This document shows, piece after piece, positions 5,530 through 13,264 of a stretch of DNA of 17,942 nucleotides. Numbering within the stretch: the stretch's first letter is position 1; each line of letters starts with the position of its first letter. The notes below the pieces were generated by a model. That model did no database searches, was not told the DNA's origin, and saw only the letters and a list, made by a program, of their open reading frames with translations. Source of the stretch: an uncultured Eubacteriales bacterium (GTDB taxonomy: Bacteria; Bacillota; Clostridia; Oscillospirales; Acutalibacteraceae); the NCBI GenBank assembly GCA_934463265.1, contig CAKSIU010000015.1, positions 1 to 17,942 on the forward strand. The letters are read 5' to 3'. The translations under genes were made by a program, and so were the position numbers.

Positions 5530-6789
5530 TTGGATTTCTATTCTTTTTCTAAAAAACAAATAACTGCTCTGTCTTGGTGGTGTAACCCTTGTCTTCTTCG
5601 TCGGTATGATGCTTTGATTTGCGATGGCGCCATTCGTAGCGGAAAAACCCTTTGCATGGGAATTTCTTTTGTGGCTTGGGCTATGAAAAATTTTAACGCT
5701 TCCTCTTTCGCCATCTGCGGAAAAACCATCGGCGCCATTAAACGCAATATAATTAATCCTATTTTGCCGGTTTTAAATGATGTCGGCTTTTTTTGTCGTT
5801 TTAAAATTTCTGAAAATTTGCTTGTTATAAATTTCAGTCGCGCTCAAAACAAATTTTATCTTTTCTCCGGCAAAGACGAAGCCAGTGCTTCTCTTATTCA
5901 GGGAATCACCTTGTCCGGTATCCTCTTTGACGAGGTCGCTTTAATGCCTCAATCATTCGTTGAACAGGCTTTGGCAAGATGCTCTGTTGCCGGGTCAAAA
6001 TTTTGGTTCAACTGCAATCCGGAATACCCCCAGCATTGGTTTTATCAGGAATGGATTAAAAATGCTACCGATAAAAATGTGCTTTATTTGCACTTTACTA
6101 TGGACGACAATCCATCCCTTTCTGCCGAAATTAAACAGCGTTATGCGGCTTTATACAGCGGAACTTTTTATGAGCGCTTTATCGAGGGACGTTGGGTGGC
6201 TGCTCAGGGAAATGTTTATCCGGAAATGTGCTGTGCCGATGCTTTTGTTGATGTTCCGAACGTCAATTTTGAAAAATACATGATTTCTTGCGACTACGGT
6301 ACCGTTAATCCGACTTCTATTGGGCTTTGGGCCAAATTTAACGGCGTTTGGTACAGAATTCGTGAATATTATTATGACTCCAGAAAAATTGGCACTTCTA
6401 GAACCGACGAGGAACACTATGCTGCACTTTGCGAATTGGCTGGGAATCTTAAAATCGAGGCTGTTACTGTTGACCCTTCCGCTGCCAGCTTTATTACACT
6501 TATTCGTCAGCGTGCCCAATTTAAGGTGATTCCTGCTAAAAATAACGTCATCAACGGCATTAGGAAAGTCTCTACGGCTTTGAAAAACAAGTCTTTAATG
6601 ATTTGCAACTCTTGTAAGGATTCTATGCGAGAATTTTCACTCTATCGCTGGGAGGACTCTTTGAACAAAGACGTTCCTGTTAAGGAGAATGACCACGCTA
6701 TGGATGACATTCGTTATTTTGTTTCTACTTTGATGGACGATGTTTGCGACGATGATACTTTTTTCGCTTTCGCCTGCAAACGACGTTGA
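5530..6789 (+). CDS. Terminase large subunit (packaging ATPase and nuclease)
   Basis: The protein has 419 residues from TTG at 5530. GTG codons at 5518 and 5521 are in frame but lie within the AAGGTGGTG ribosome site. The ATPase domain has Walker A GAIRSGKT (33-40), Walker B ILFDEVA (131-137, D134/E135) and coupling motif NCNP (161-164). The RNase H-like nuclease domain has CDYG (D255), TVDPSA (D315) and NDHAMDDIRY (388-396), the acidic residues that bind metal. It packages DNA through the portal and cuts it. Length and motifs fit XtmB of PBSX and SPP1 gp2. Whether packaging is specific (pac/cos) or headful of host DNA cannot be told from sequence alone. All key residues are present, so it looks functional. 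Confidence 0.95.
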   Translation: MDFYSFSKKQITALSWWCNPCLLRRYDALICDGAIRSGKTLCMGISFVAWAMKNFNASSFAICGKTIGAIKRNIINPILPVLNDVGFFCRFKISENLLVINFSRAQNKFYLFSGKDEASASLIQGITLSGILFDEVALMPQSFVEQALARCSVAGSKFWFNCNPEYPQHWFYQEWIKNATDKNVLYLHFTMDDNPSLSAEIKQRYAALYSGTFYERFIEGRWVAAQGNVYPEMCCADAFVDVPNVNFEKYMISCDYGTVNPTSIGLWAKFNGVWYRIREYYYDSRKIGTSRTDEEHYAALCELAGNLKIEAVTVDPSAASFITLIRQRAQFKVIPAKNNVINGIRKVSTALKNKSLMICNSCKDSMREFSLYRWEDSLNKDVPVKENDHAMDDIRYFVSTLMDDVCDDDTFFAFACKRR

Positions 6790-6811
6790 TTTTATTTAAA
6801 GGAGTGATTTG

Positions 6812-7963
6812 ATGAAGTTTTTTAAAATTCGTAAAAAAAATGAGTATTCGGCTGTTCAAACTGTTCCTGCTCCTTCCAAAACTCATCCTTTTTACGAATT
6901 GAACAACTATAATCCCAAGGCCGACGCCGAATATGAGCTTTACACTTTGTTGCGTGAGGCTGTTCCAATTATCGATGCGGCTATTTGTAAAACCGTTCGG
7001 CTCGTGGGAAGCTTCAAAATTAACTGCGAGGACAAGGAGGTGGAATTTTTATTAAACCAATTCATTTCTCATGTTAAGGTAAACTCTTGCGAAAACGGCT
7101 TAAACGCTTTTATCTCTACTTACCTCGACCAGTTGCTCACTTACGGCACGGCTATTGGCGAAATCGTTCCGAACACTCTTAACAACGACATCGCTGCCCT
7201 TTACAACGCCTCTCTCAAGGACGTTAAACTGCAAGTTGGAAAAAATCCGCTTAATTTGGAGGTCTGCAAAAAAGGTGAAAACGGTAAGGCTATTCCGTTG
7301 CAATATCAGAATTTGTTGCTAGTTACCTCTTTAAAACCTGAACCTGGCAAGATTTACGGTACTTCTATTCTGAAAGGACTGCCTTTTATCAGCGGAATTT
7401 TGCTTAACATTTATCACAGCATTAACTCTAACTGGGAACGCGTCGGAAATGTACGCTTTGCTGTTACTTATAAGCCTGGCCCTGACGCCAGCGAAAAAGC
7501 TTATGCAAAAGAGCGTGCTATGCAGGTGGCTGATGAGTGGAGCCGCGCTATGAATTCTTCTGGAGGCGTTAGCGATTTCGTTTCTGTGGGAGATGTGAGC
7601 ATTAAAGTCATCGGGGCGGATAATCAGGTTTTGGACAGCCAGGTACCAGTTCGTCAAATGTTGGAACAAATCGTTGCTAAATTGGCTATTCCTCCCTTTA
7701 TTTTGGGCCTTTCTTGGTCTACTACCGAGAAAATGTCCGCTCAGCAAGCCGATATCTTAACAAGTGAATTGGAATTTTATAGACGATGCCTCGACCCCGT
7801 TATTGAGAAAATTTGTAACAAATGGCTCGCTTTCAATGGCCTTTCGGCTCACTTTAACATCGTTTGGGACAACATCAATTTGCAGGATGAAGTCGAAAGT
7901 GCTAACGCTAGGTTGATGTCCGCTAGAGCCGCCGAAATTGAAAAAAGATTGGAGAATATTTGA
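6812..7963 (+). CDS. Phage portal protein
   Basis: The protein has 383 residues from ATG at 6812, with AAAGGAG 7 nt upstream; an in-frame TTG just before is too close to that site. Portal proteins form the twelve-subunit ring at one capsid vertex through which DNA passes. Typical features are an N-terminal REAVPIIDAAICKTVRLV helix (about 48-65), the LLTYGTAIGEI segment near 107-117, YGTSILKGL near 183-191, and the C-terminal PPFILGLSWSTTEKMSAQQADILTSELEFYRRCLDPVIE region holding the wing-to-stem part. It matches XkdE-type portals in position. Its TGA overlaps the ATG of the protease gene by 1 nt. Confidence 0.9.
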   Translation: MKFFKIRKKNEYSAVQTVPAPSKTHPFYELNNYNPKADAEYELYTLLREAVPIIDAAICKTVRLVGSFKINCEDKEVEFLLNQFISHVKVNSCENGLNAFISTYLDQLLTYGTAIGEIVPNTLNNDIAALYNASLKDVKLQVGKNPLNLEVCKKGENGKAIPLQYQNLLLVTSLKPEPGKIYGTSILKGLPFISGILLNIYHSINSNWERVGNVRFAVTYKPGPDASEKAYAKERAMQVADEWSRAMNSSGGVSDFVSVGDVSIKVIGADNQVLDSQVPVRQMLEQIVAKLAIPPFILGLSWSTTEKMSAQQADILTSELEFYRRCLDPVIEKICNKWLAFNGLSAHFNIVWDNINLQDEVESANARLMSARAAEIEKRLENI

Positions 7964-8946
7964 TGAAAGACGGTTTTGTTATAAAAAGTAGTTCGGATTA
8001 CATTTTGGAACAGCGCGATTTGGATTTGATTAACAATTACACTCGTCGCAAACTTTCTAAAGACGAGGTTTATATCTTCTCTGTTGTGCTCTGCGACAAT
8101 GAAATAGACAGGGAATTTGAAAAGTTTACTAAAGATGCTCTCGAACAGTTGGCTCCGTTATTTATCGGTAAAACCGGTATTTTGAATCACGACGCTAAAA
8201 GTGAAAATCAGATGGCTAGAATCTTTGCCTGCGAAGTCGAAAAAGTTCCTGGAAAAGTTAATTCCGTCGGCGAACCATATTTTCGGCTCGTGGCTAAGGC
8301 TTATATGCCTAGATGCAAAAAAAATAATGATTTTATTTTGGAAATTGATTCCGGAATTAAAAAAGAAGTCAGTGTGGGATGCGCGGTTAAAAATATGACT
8401 TGTTCTATTTGCGGCTGCGATATTAAGTCTGACCCTTGCACTCACAGAAAAGGTGAGATTTATAATGATTCCCTTTGTTACGTCATTTTGAGTGAGCCTT
8501 TGGATGCTTACGAATGGTCTTTTGTTGCGGTTCCAGCACAAAAAAATGCGGGTGTTATAAAAATGTTCCATTCTTCTTCGAAAGGAGGTGCTAATTTTAT
8601 GAACGACATTATTAAATCTATTAAAAATGGCGAGGCTGTTAGTATTTCTGCTGAACAAGCTCGCGATTTGTCTAAGTTGATTTGTGAGTTGGAACGTCTT
8701 GCAAGCGAGGGTAAAGAATACTTTAATGATTTGAAACGCGAAGTTATTCGGCTTTGCGCTTTGACTCAGCCCGAAATTAACAGCGAGGTTATGGATAGTG
8801 TGGCTTCTAAGATGAATTTGTCTGAACTGAAGGCCTTTAAAAAAGCTTTTGAGTTGAAATCCGAAGAAATTTTGCCGGCTAAACCTCAGCTGACTTCCTT
8901 GAAAAAAAATACTGTTTTACGAAAAAATAATGATTTTAAAATGTAG
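7963..8946 (+). CDS. Capsid maturation protease with fused scaffold domain (XkdF-like)
   Basis: The protein has 327 residues from ATG at 7963 (GGAG 8 nt upstream; TGATG overlap with the portal gene). The N-terminal half looks like a prohead serine protease: GILNHD (H76) and KEVSVGC (S137) are the likely catalytic His and Ser of the U35-type fold. An insert with C147, C150, C152, C159 and H161 could bind zinc; similar Cys inserts are known in related Firmicutes phage proteases. Residues 213-327 are helical and charged, as in scaffolds, and carry their own internal start (see nested entry). It should cleave scaffold and capsid N-termini during head assembly. The family call is solid; the exact catalytic set is by eye. 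Confidence 0.8.
   Translation: MKDGFVIKSSSDYILEQRDLDLINNYTRRKLSKDEVYIFSVVLCDNEIDREFEKFTKDALEQLAPLFIGKTGILNHDAKSENQMARIFACEVEKVPGKVNSVGEPYFRLVAKAYMPRCKKNNDFILEIDSGIKKEVSVGCAVKNMTCSICGCDIKSDPCTHRKGEIYNDSLCYVILSEPLDAYEWSFVAVPAQKNAGVIKMFHSSSKGGANFMNDIIKSIKNGEAVSISAEQARDLSKLICELERLASEGKEYFNDLKREVIRLCALTQPEINSEVMDSVASKMNLSELKAFKKAFELKSEEILPAKPQLTSLKKNTVLRKNNDFKM
8599..8946 (+). CDS. Nested in-frame scaffold protein (internal start in protease gene)
   Basis: An AAAGGAGGTG at 8581-8590 lies 8 nt before an in-frame ATG at 8599, one of the best ribosome sites in the window although it is inside a gene. Initiation there gives a 115-residue protein identical to the protease C-terminus: predicted helical, rich in Glu and Lys, with no catalytic residues. 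The same design is known in phage lambda, where Nu3 scaffold is translated from within the C protease gene. The product would be made in excess over the protease and fill the procapsid interior before removal. Inference rests on the ribosome site, frame and position directly before the major capsid gene. Confidence 0.65.
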   Translation: MNDIIKSIKNGEAVSISAEQARDLSKLICELERLASEGKEYFNDLKREVIRLCALTQPEINSEVMDSVASKMNLSELKAFKKAFELKSEEILPAKPQLTSLKKNTVLRKNNDFKM

Positions 8947-8985
8947 TTTATTAAAAAATTAAATGAAAATATTGGAGGAATATCA

Positions 8986-9990
8986 ATGGCTTTTTATGAT
9001 TCTTTAAAACTTGAAAAGGGTATGTACAACCTGGGCTTCACCAAAACTTTAGAGTCCATCGACCCATCAGAAGCTTATGAGGGTACCGATTTGGCCGGTT
9101 TGGACGCTTATGAACGTCAATTAAAACGCTTTAACATTAAGGTTAAAGGACAAAATTCTGACATCGTTGACAGCTTCTTTCAAACGACTGACTCTGCTGT
9201 TCTTTTCCCGGAATTCGTTAAGAGAAGCGTTTTGATGGGCATGGAAGCTTCTAACACGCTGCCTTCTATCATTGCAACCATCACTAATGTCGAAAATAAC
9301 GACTACAGAACTATAAAATCTACTACGGACAGCTCTGCCGACACCGCTGTGAGCGAGACAAATGAACTGCCGAAAACCGTTATTCAGACAAAAACCAACC
9401 TAGTTACGATGAAAAAACGCGGCAGAGTTATTGCTACTTCCTATGAGGCTTTGCGCCACAAACGCCTTGATTTATTCGCTGTTACTCTTAGAAAAATCGG
9501 TGCCGACATCGCTAGAGCTCAACTTGGTGACGCGGTTGATGTTTTGGTAAACGGTGATGAGTCCGGAACTGCTGCGGGAACTGTTTCCCCGGTTAGTTCG
9601 AGTGGCATTGCTTATGCTGATTTAGTCGAGTTATGGGCAAATCTTTCTGGCTACGAGCTAAACGCTATTTTGGCCAACACAGAAACTATGCAGGCTCTTC
9701 TTGCGTTATCCGAACTGCAAGACGCTCAAACTATTCTCAATTTTAAAGGCGCTGGTCAAGTAGTTACTCCTCTTGGCGCTACTCTGCACCGTGTCGACGC
9801 TGTTGCGGAAAATACAATCGTAGGCTTTGATAAAAACTGCGCTCTGGAAATGGTTCAGGTTGGTGACTTGATTGTGGATTACGACAAACTCATAGACAAG
9901 CAACTCGAAAGAGCTACTGTTAGCTCTACTGCCGGTTTTGCAAAAATTTTTGCGGATTCAGCTAAAAAAATGACTTACGTTGCTGCTTAA
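8986..9990 (+). CDS. Major capsid protein (HK97 fold)
   Basis: The protein has 334 residues; ATG follows TTGGAGGAA. It has the usual placement after protease and scaffold. The segment TLPSIIATITNVENNDYRTIKSTTDSS... followed by KRGRVIATSYEALRHKRLDLFAVTLRKIGADIARAQLGDAV (about 144-185) matches the N-arm, E-loop and spine-helix order of HK97-fold capsids in PBSX (XkdG) and skin phages. The C-terminal P-domain includes GATLHRVDAVAENTIVGFDKNCALEMV. The first ~60 residues are charged and may be cut by the maturation protease. Codon choice is strongly T-ending (GCT, TCT), consistent with high expression or a different origin from the tail genes. Confidence 0.9.
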   Translation: MAFYDSLKLEKGMYNLGFTKTLESIDPSEAYEGTDLAGLDAYERQLKRFNIKVKGQNSDIVDSFFQTTDSAVLFPEFVKRSVLMGMEASNTLPSIIATITNVENNDYRTIKSTTDSSADTAVSETNELPKTVIQTKTNLVTMKKRGRVIATSYEALRHKRLDLFAVTLRKIGADIARAQLGDAVDVLVNGDESGTAAGTVSPVSSSGIAYADLVELWANLSGYELNAILANTETMQALLALSELQDAQTILNFKGAGQVVTPLGATLHRVDAVAENTIVGFDKNCALEMVQVGDLIVDYDKLIDKQLERATVSSTAGFAKIFADSAKKMTYVAA

Positions 9991-10009
9991 TTTGAAGGGA
10001 TGATTAGTT

Positions 10010-10375
10010 TTGGATACTGGAAAAATTGTTGAACGTTTTGCATTACTAGCTAGTTTAACTCTGGAAGAAGCAAGTACCTTTACATACATTTGTAACGATG
10101 CCAAAAATGAAATTATTTCAAAACTTTTACCCGATACAGATTTAACTTTGCACAGCGAGCGGCTTATTGCCGCCGCTGCTGCTTTAAGTCTTTATAGGTA
10201 CATGCAGCTTAAGGCTTTAAATCAGACTACAGAATCGTTTTCTGCTGGAGATATCTCCGTGAAAGAAAATATGAGTCAGGCTGTCAAAATCGCTTACGAG
10301 ATTTGGTTGGACGAAAAAGCTAAAATTGCAGATTTACTCCTGGACAACGATTTTGTTTTTGGGCGGGTGATTTAA
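10010..10375 (+). CDS. Head-tail connector (adaptor) protein
   Basis: The protein has 121 residues and starts at TTG after AAGGGATGAT. It is helical throughout: EEASTFTYICNDAKNEIISKLL, an Ala-rich helix at about 50-66 (LIAAAAALSLYRYMQLKAL), and a terminal helix IAYEIWLDEKAKIADLLL. This three- or four-helix pattern and the position right after the major capsid gene fit gp6/YqbG-like adaptors that bind the portal ring and extend the channel. No sequence motif is diagnostic, so the call is mainly positional. The next gene starts 2 nt after its stop. Confidence 0.65.
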   Translation: MDTGKIVERFALLASLTLEEASTFTYICNDAKNEIISKLLPDTDLTLHSERLIAAAAALSLYRYMQLKALNQTTESFSAGDISVKENMSQAVKIAYEIWLDEKAKIADLLLDNDFVFGRVI

Positions 10376-10376
10376 T

Positions 10377-10724
10377 TTGTTTAGTAATCGTGTTTCGAGT
10401 TTGATAAATAAATTCGGCAGAAGTGTTGAGGTTATTCTCAGCGATAACAGTAAAACTTCTACGAAAGCTTTCATTCAGCCTCTTCGATATAAAGACCAGA
10501 CTTACTTAGGTGGCAAATGTATCGATATTGGCTATTTGAATGGTAAAAATTACTTGTACATTGGCGACAAAAATACTCGACTTGATTTGTTACCTTTTAA
10601 CACAAAAATATTAACAAACCAAGAAAGTTACGTTGTAAAAAGAGCTCAAGCAGTTTATCTAGGAGAAAACGTTCTGTACGTTTGGGCTGTAATCCAATTG
10701 TTCGTGGAGGATCACGCTTTATGA
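10377..10724 (+). CDS. Head closure (stopper-like) connector protein
   Basis: The protein has 115 residues and starts at TTG 2 nt after the previous stop, using the GGGTGAT in the end of that gene. Residues 15-95 are mostly short beta strands (RSVEVILSD, TKAFIQPLRY, IGYLNGKNYLYIGD, ESYVVKRAQAVYLGENVLYVWAVIQ). This suits the small beta-barrel of stopper or head-closure proteins (SPP1 gp16 class, YqbH in skin) that close the portal channel after packaging. The assignment rests on fold impression and place in the order. It overlaps the next gene in an ATGA motif. Confidence 0.55.
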   Translation: MFSNRVSSLINKFGRSVEVILSDNSKTSTKAFIQPLRYKDQTYLGGKCIDIGYLNGKNYLYIGDKNTRLDLLPFNTKILTNQESYVVKRAQAVYLGENVLYVWAVIQLFVEDHAL

Positions 10725-11206
10725 GTATTTTTAACGATATAGTTGACAAAATTAAGGCTAGTCTTTCTAGTAGCACGGAGTTGTCTGCTATTAAGTTTAT
10801 CGACGCTGACAGAGAAGAAAAAGTTCCGAATCCTATTAAAAATATTTACGTGTCGCTGGGCATAAGCAAAGTTTTTATCAAAGACGCCGCGTTTAATTCT
10901 TATCTCGGAATGAGCAATATCGGCGAGCAATTCGGTAACAATGCGGAAATTGATATTGAAATGAAAATTTTTTCTCCTCGCGAAAGTGGCGGAAAACAAT
11001 GTTATTCGGTTTTTTCTAAAATTTTTGAGGAATTATTGTTTAGAGAAAAAGATTTTTACATCAAGAACATCTCTTGTGGAAAAACTACCTATAATAACGA
11101 TATTTTTTCGTTTGAACTCGACTGCAATATAAATTTAAATGCTTTTCTCGGCTACGAAACCGAAGATATTAACATCGATGAGATTCATGTTGAGAAAAAA
11201 GCTTAA
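10721..11206 (+). CDS. Tail terminator/completion-like protein
   Basis: The protein has 161 residues from ATG at 10721, with TGGAGG 10 nt upstream and an ATGA overlap with the preceding stop. An N-terminal amphipathic helix (IFNDIVDKIKASLSSS) is followed by a strand-helix mix containing AEIDIEMKIFSPRESGGKQCYSVFSKIFEELL near 82-113. That pattern is typical of tail terminator proteins that cap the tube and join it to the head (XkdJ/YqbJ slot). It precedes the sheath gene, as expected. No family motif is certain. Confidence 0.5.
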   Translation: MSIFNDIVDKIKASLSSSTELSAIKFIDADREEKVPNPIKNIYVSLGISKVFIKDAAFNSYLGMSNIGEQFGNNAEIDIEMKIFSPRESGGKQCYSVFSKIFEELLFREKDFYIKNISCGKTTYNNDIFSFELDCNINLNAFLGYETEDINIDEIHVEKKA

Positions 11207-11217
11207 GGGGTGATTTT

Positions 11218-12264
11218 TTGGCTATTATCGCAAAACAAAGGCCTGGAGTATACTCCGATTATCAAACTTCTGGAATATTATATTCAAAAAAATCAGGCAA
11301 AAGTATCGCAATCGTTGCAAAATCCAGCGCTGAGACAAATAAAATTTACAGCATACAGAAGTTATCCGACGTACAAACAATTTTCGGCGACGGTAGCATT
11401 ATGTATTCGTTATGCAAAACTATCTTCGAAAACGGTGCCAGCAATATTTTAGCCATTTCTGCTGGGGACTCCGATGAAAACTATACGTCAGCTTTTAAAA
11501 TTTTGGAAGAAACTGACGGTATAAGCGTAGTAATATGTGACAGCACAAACGTTACAATTCAACAGTTACTTATGCAAAGCGTTGTTGCCGCTTCTTTAAA
11601 CAAAAAAGAAAGAATTGGCATCATTGCTGCGGATGAAAGTCAAACTGAACTTGACGACTGGGCTAGTTCTTTTAACAACGAAAGGATTCTTTTAGTTGCG
11701 CAAAATCCTATCGGCACTGATGGTAGCACTCTTTCTGGATGTGTTTTAACCGCGGCTGTTGCTGCAATAATTTCGCAGTACACCGACCCGTCTCAATCTT
11801 TTAACGGCGTCGATTTTGAGGGAATTTCAAAGTTAAGCAAAGCCCTCACTGAAGATGAAGTCGATGAATACATAAACAATGGAATTATTCCTTTTGAAGT
11901 TGTTGCGGGACGTGTGGAAATTATACGCGCAGTAACTTCTAAAACGACAACTGATGGCATTTCTGACAAGACTTTTAAAGAAGTCAACACGATTTTAATC
12001 ATTGATGAAGTCATTAAGTCGATTCGAGAAATGCTCAGCAAAAATATTTCCGTGGTGAAAAATAATGTAACCACCAGAAACGCTATAAGCAGTCAGGTGA
12101 CGGTTAAACTTCAGGAATTTTTAGACGCCAACATTATCGACGCCTATGATGTCCCAAATGTTTATCAGTCCAGCGACGACTCCTCCATTTGTATTGTCGA
12201 AATTGATTTCACCGTTGCTCAGGGCATAAACCAAATTCACATTACGGCCAATATTAACGTTTAA
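11218..12264 (+). CDS. Contractile tail sheath protein
   Basis: The protein has 348 residues, starting at TTG after AAGGGGTGAT. The N-terminus RPGVYSDYQTSG (8-19) is the conserved sheath start. The region FGDGSIMYSLCKTIFENGASNILAI (about 56-80) and the C-terminal domain from about 285 (TTRNAISSQVTVKLQEFLDANIIDAYDVPNV...VEIDFTVAQGINQIHITANI) match the core domain of myovirus sheaths such as XkdK, which contract around the tube. It is shorter than XkdK (over 450 residues), mainly by lacking outer decoration. A sheath defines this as a contractile (myovirus-type) tail. Confidence 0.9.
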   Translation: MAIIAKQRPGVYSDYQTSGILYSKKSGKSIAIVAKSSAETNKIYSIQKLSDVQTIFGDGSIMYSLCKTIFENGASNILAISAGDSDENYTSAFKILEETDGISVVICDSTNVTIQQLLMQSVVAASLNKKERIGIIAADESQTELDDWASSFNNERILLVAQNPIGTDGSTLSGCVLTAAVAAIISQYTDPSQSFNGVDFEGISKLSKALTEDEVDEYINNGIIPFEVVAGRVEIIRAVTSKTTTDGISDKTFKEVNTILIIDEVIKSIREMLSKNISVVKNNVTTRNAISSQVTVKLQEFLDANIIDAYDVPNVYQSSDDSSICIVEIDFTVAQGINQIHITANINV

Positions 12265-12276
12265 AGGAGGCACTTT

Positions 12277-12660
12277 ATGCTGAATATATCATTTCCTACG
12301 AGCAAGGATATTTATCTGGAGGTAAATGGAAAAAAGCTGGCTGTTGTCGAAAGTTATAAAGCTAAATCTACTTGCGACAGCCAATACATAGAAGCTTTTG
12401 GTCTGAGCGAACCTATTGGTACTGTTACCGGAAAAATACATCACACCATAGAGTTATCAAGGGTTTACGCCTGCGAAGAAAATCAAAATAATAAGGTCAA
12501 CTTCTACGATTTGCATAACTTTAACCTAGTTATTGTTAAGCCGGACAGAAAAATTATTTACTCAGGTTGCGAATGGTCCGGTATAAATGAATCTGCTTCT
12601 GTTAATAGTTCTGTGCTCGAAAACGTAACTTTGATTGCCGCTAAGCGTATGGAGGTTTGA
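12277..12660 (+). CDS. Tail tube protein
   Basis: The protein has 127 residues; the ATG follows AAAGGAGG. It directly follows the sheath gene, as tube genes do in PBSX (XkdM) and related tails. The sequence is mainly beta strands: DIYLEVNGKKLAVVESYKAKST, an acidic mid-part ending GTVTGKIHHTIELSRVYA, and a C-terminal IIYSGCEWSGINESASVNSSVLENVTLIAAKRMEV. The last segment is typical of the inner-tube fold with its terminal strand. Tube subunits stack as hexamer rings to form the rigid conduit. Its stop lies 2 nt before the chaperone start. Confidence 0.85.
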   Translation: MLNISFPTSKDIYLEVNGKKLAVVESYKAKSTCDSQYIEAFGLSEPIGTVTGKIHHTIELSRVYACEENQNNKVNFYDLHNFNLVIVKPDRKIIYSGCEWSGINESASVNSSVLENVTLIAAKRMEV

Positions 12661-12662
12661 TT

Positions 12663-13055
12663 ATGGAGAAAAATGTTAACCCTTTTGAGGTGTTTAAAGG
12701 AAAAATTAGACGACAAATTAATTTATTAAAAAATAAAAAAGCCTACGTAAATTTGCTATCGGTTTATGATATGCTTCTTTGCGAAAGGTTATCTCAAACT
12801 CTGGTTTTAAAGCTGATTAACGAAGGCTTTGAGCGAACTCAAGCTAAAACCGTAGCCGAAAATGCTTGCTTGTGTTTGATGTGCTTGACCGATTATAACT
12901 CTTTTCCAATTTTCGACGACACTTCTGAACTGATAAACACATTGACCGCCGAAGATATTCTTTGCGTGGTTAAAGAGTATTCCGCGCTTCGAAGAGATTA
13001 TTTGGGATTTGACGTTCTGAATGACTTTGAGATTGAAAAATTAAAAAAAAATTAA
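12663..13055 (+). CDS. Tail assembly chaperone, short (gpG-like) form
   Basis: The protein has 130 residues from ATG at 12663 with GGAGGT 6 nt upstream. It is helical and charged, with a Cys-rich middle (AENACLCLMCLTDYN, about 63-77), and ends EKLKKN. Position after the tube gene and the frameshift arrangement identify it as a tail chaperone of the gpG/XkdN type. These proteins bind the tape measure and tube subunits during tail assembly and are absent from the virion. A fraction of ribosomes should shift -1 at the A9 run near its end and add 71 residues (separate entry). The fact that this system is kept matters because no ordinary tape measure follows. Confidence 0.8.
   Translation: MEKNVNPFEVFKGKIRRQINLLKNKKAYVNLLSVYDMLLCERLSQTLVLKLINEGFERTQAKTVAENACLCLMCLTDYNSFPIFDDTSELINTLTAEDILCVVKEYSALRRDYLGFDVLNDFEIEKLKKN
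13043..13049 (+). promoter_or_regulatory. -1 ribosomal frameshift slippery site (A_AAA_AAA)
   Basis: A9 spans 13043-13051, and in the chaperone frame 13043-13049 reads A_AAA_AAA, a canonical slip heptamer. The zero frame ends at TAA 13053-13055. A -1 shift opens 71 more codons. A 7-bp hairpin (13069-13090) follows but starts 19 nt downstream, further than a usual stimulator. Confidence 0.75.
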
Positions 13056-13264
13056 GTTCTCCATTCGAAAGAATTCGTTGGGAAATTCTTAAAAAATTTA
13101 ACAAATTGCCAAACGACCCTGTTGTTATGGGCATGACAGAACTTGATTATTTATATTGTTACATGCACATGATTCTCGATGAGGATACGTCTCACTATGA
13201 AGAATATGCTTTTAATGAAAATTTTAATCTTGACGAATACAAAAGAAAGTGCGGTGAATATTGA
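13049..13264 (+). CDS. Tail chaperone frameshift extension (gpT-like part of gpGT)
   Basis: This 71-codon stretch in the -1 frame is entered only by frameshift; it lacks a usable start near its beginning. It reads KLSSPFERIRWEIL, then NKLPNDPVVMGMTELDYLYCYMHMILDEDTS and an acidic tail, ending at TGA 13262-13264. The short and shifted forms share the first 129 residues, so the fusion has 200. In lambda and many tailed phages the T part recruits the tube protein while the G part coats the tape measure, and their ratio matters. 'DPVxxxMTExDYLYC' resembles the conserved end of tail chaperones in Firmicutes phages. It ends in TGATG with the next gene. Confidence 0.8.
   Translation, partial: KLSSPFERIRWEILKKFNKLPNDPVVMGMTELDYLYCYMHMILDEDTSHYEEYAFNENFNLDEYKRKCGEY

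Noticed and set aside
7033..7050. AAGGAGGTGG inside the portal gene as a second internal start
   Set aside because: No ATG, GTG or TTG follows at a usable distance in any convincing frame, unlike the site at 8581.
7331..7747. 138-codon minus-strand ORF inside the portal gene
   Set aside because: It results from the T-ending codon bias of the portal gene on the other strand. No ribosome site or family features.
8158..8658. 166-codon minus-strand ORF inside the protease gene
   Set aside because: Same reason: the + strand has motif support and tight operon spacing, and the antisense frame has none.
11210..11452. 80-codon + strand ORF overlapping the sheath start
   Set aside because: The sheath N-terminus (RPGVYSDY) in the other frame is diagnostic, so this is an out-of-frame shadow.
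13069..13090. 7-bp hairpin as the frameshift stimulator
   Set aside because: It begins 19 nt after the slip site, beyond the usual 5-9 nt, and the stem is AT-rich. The A9 run alone may be enough.
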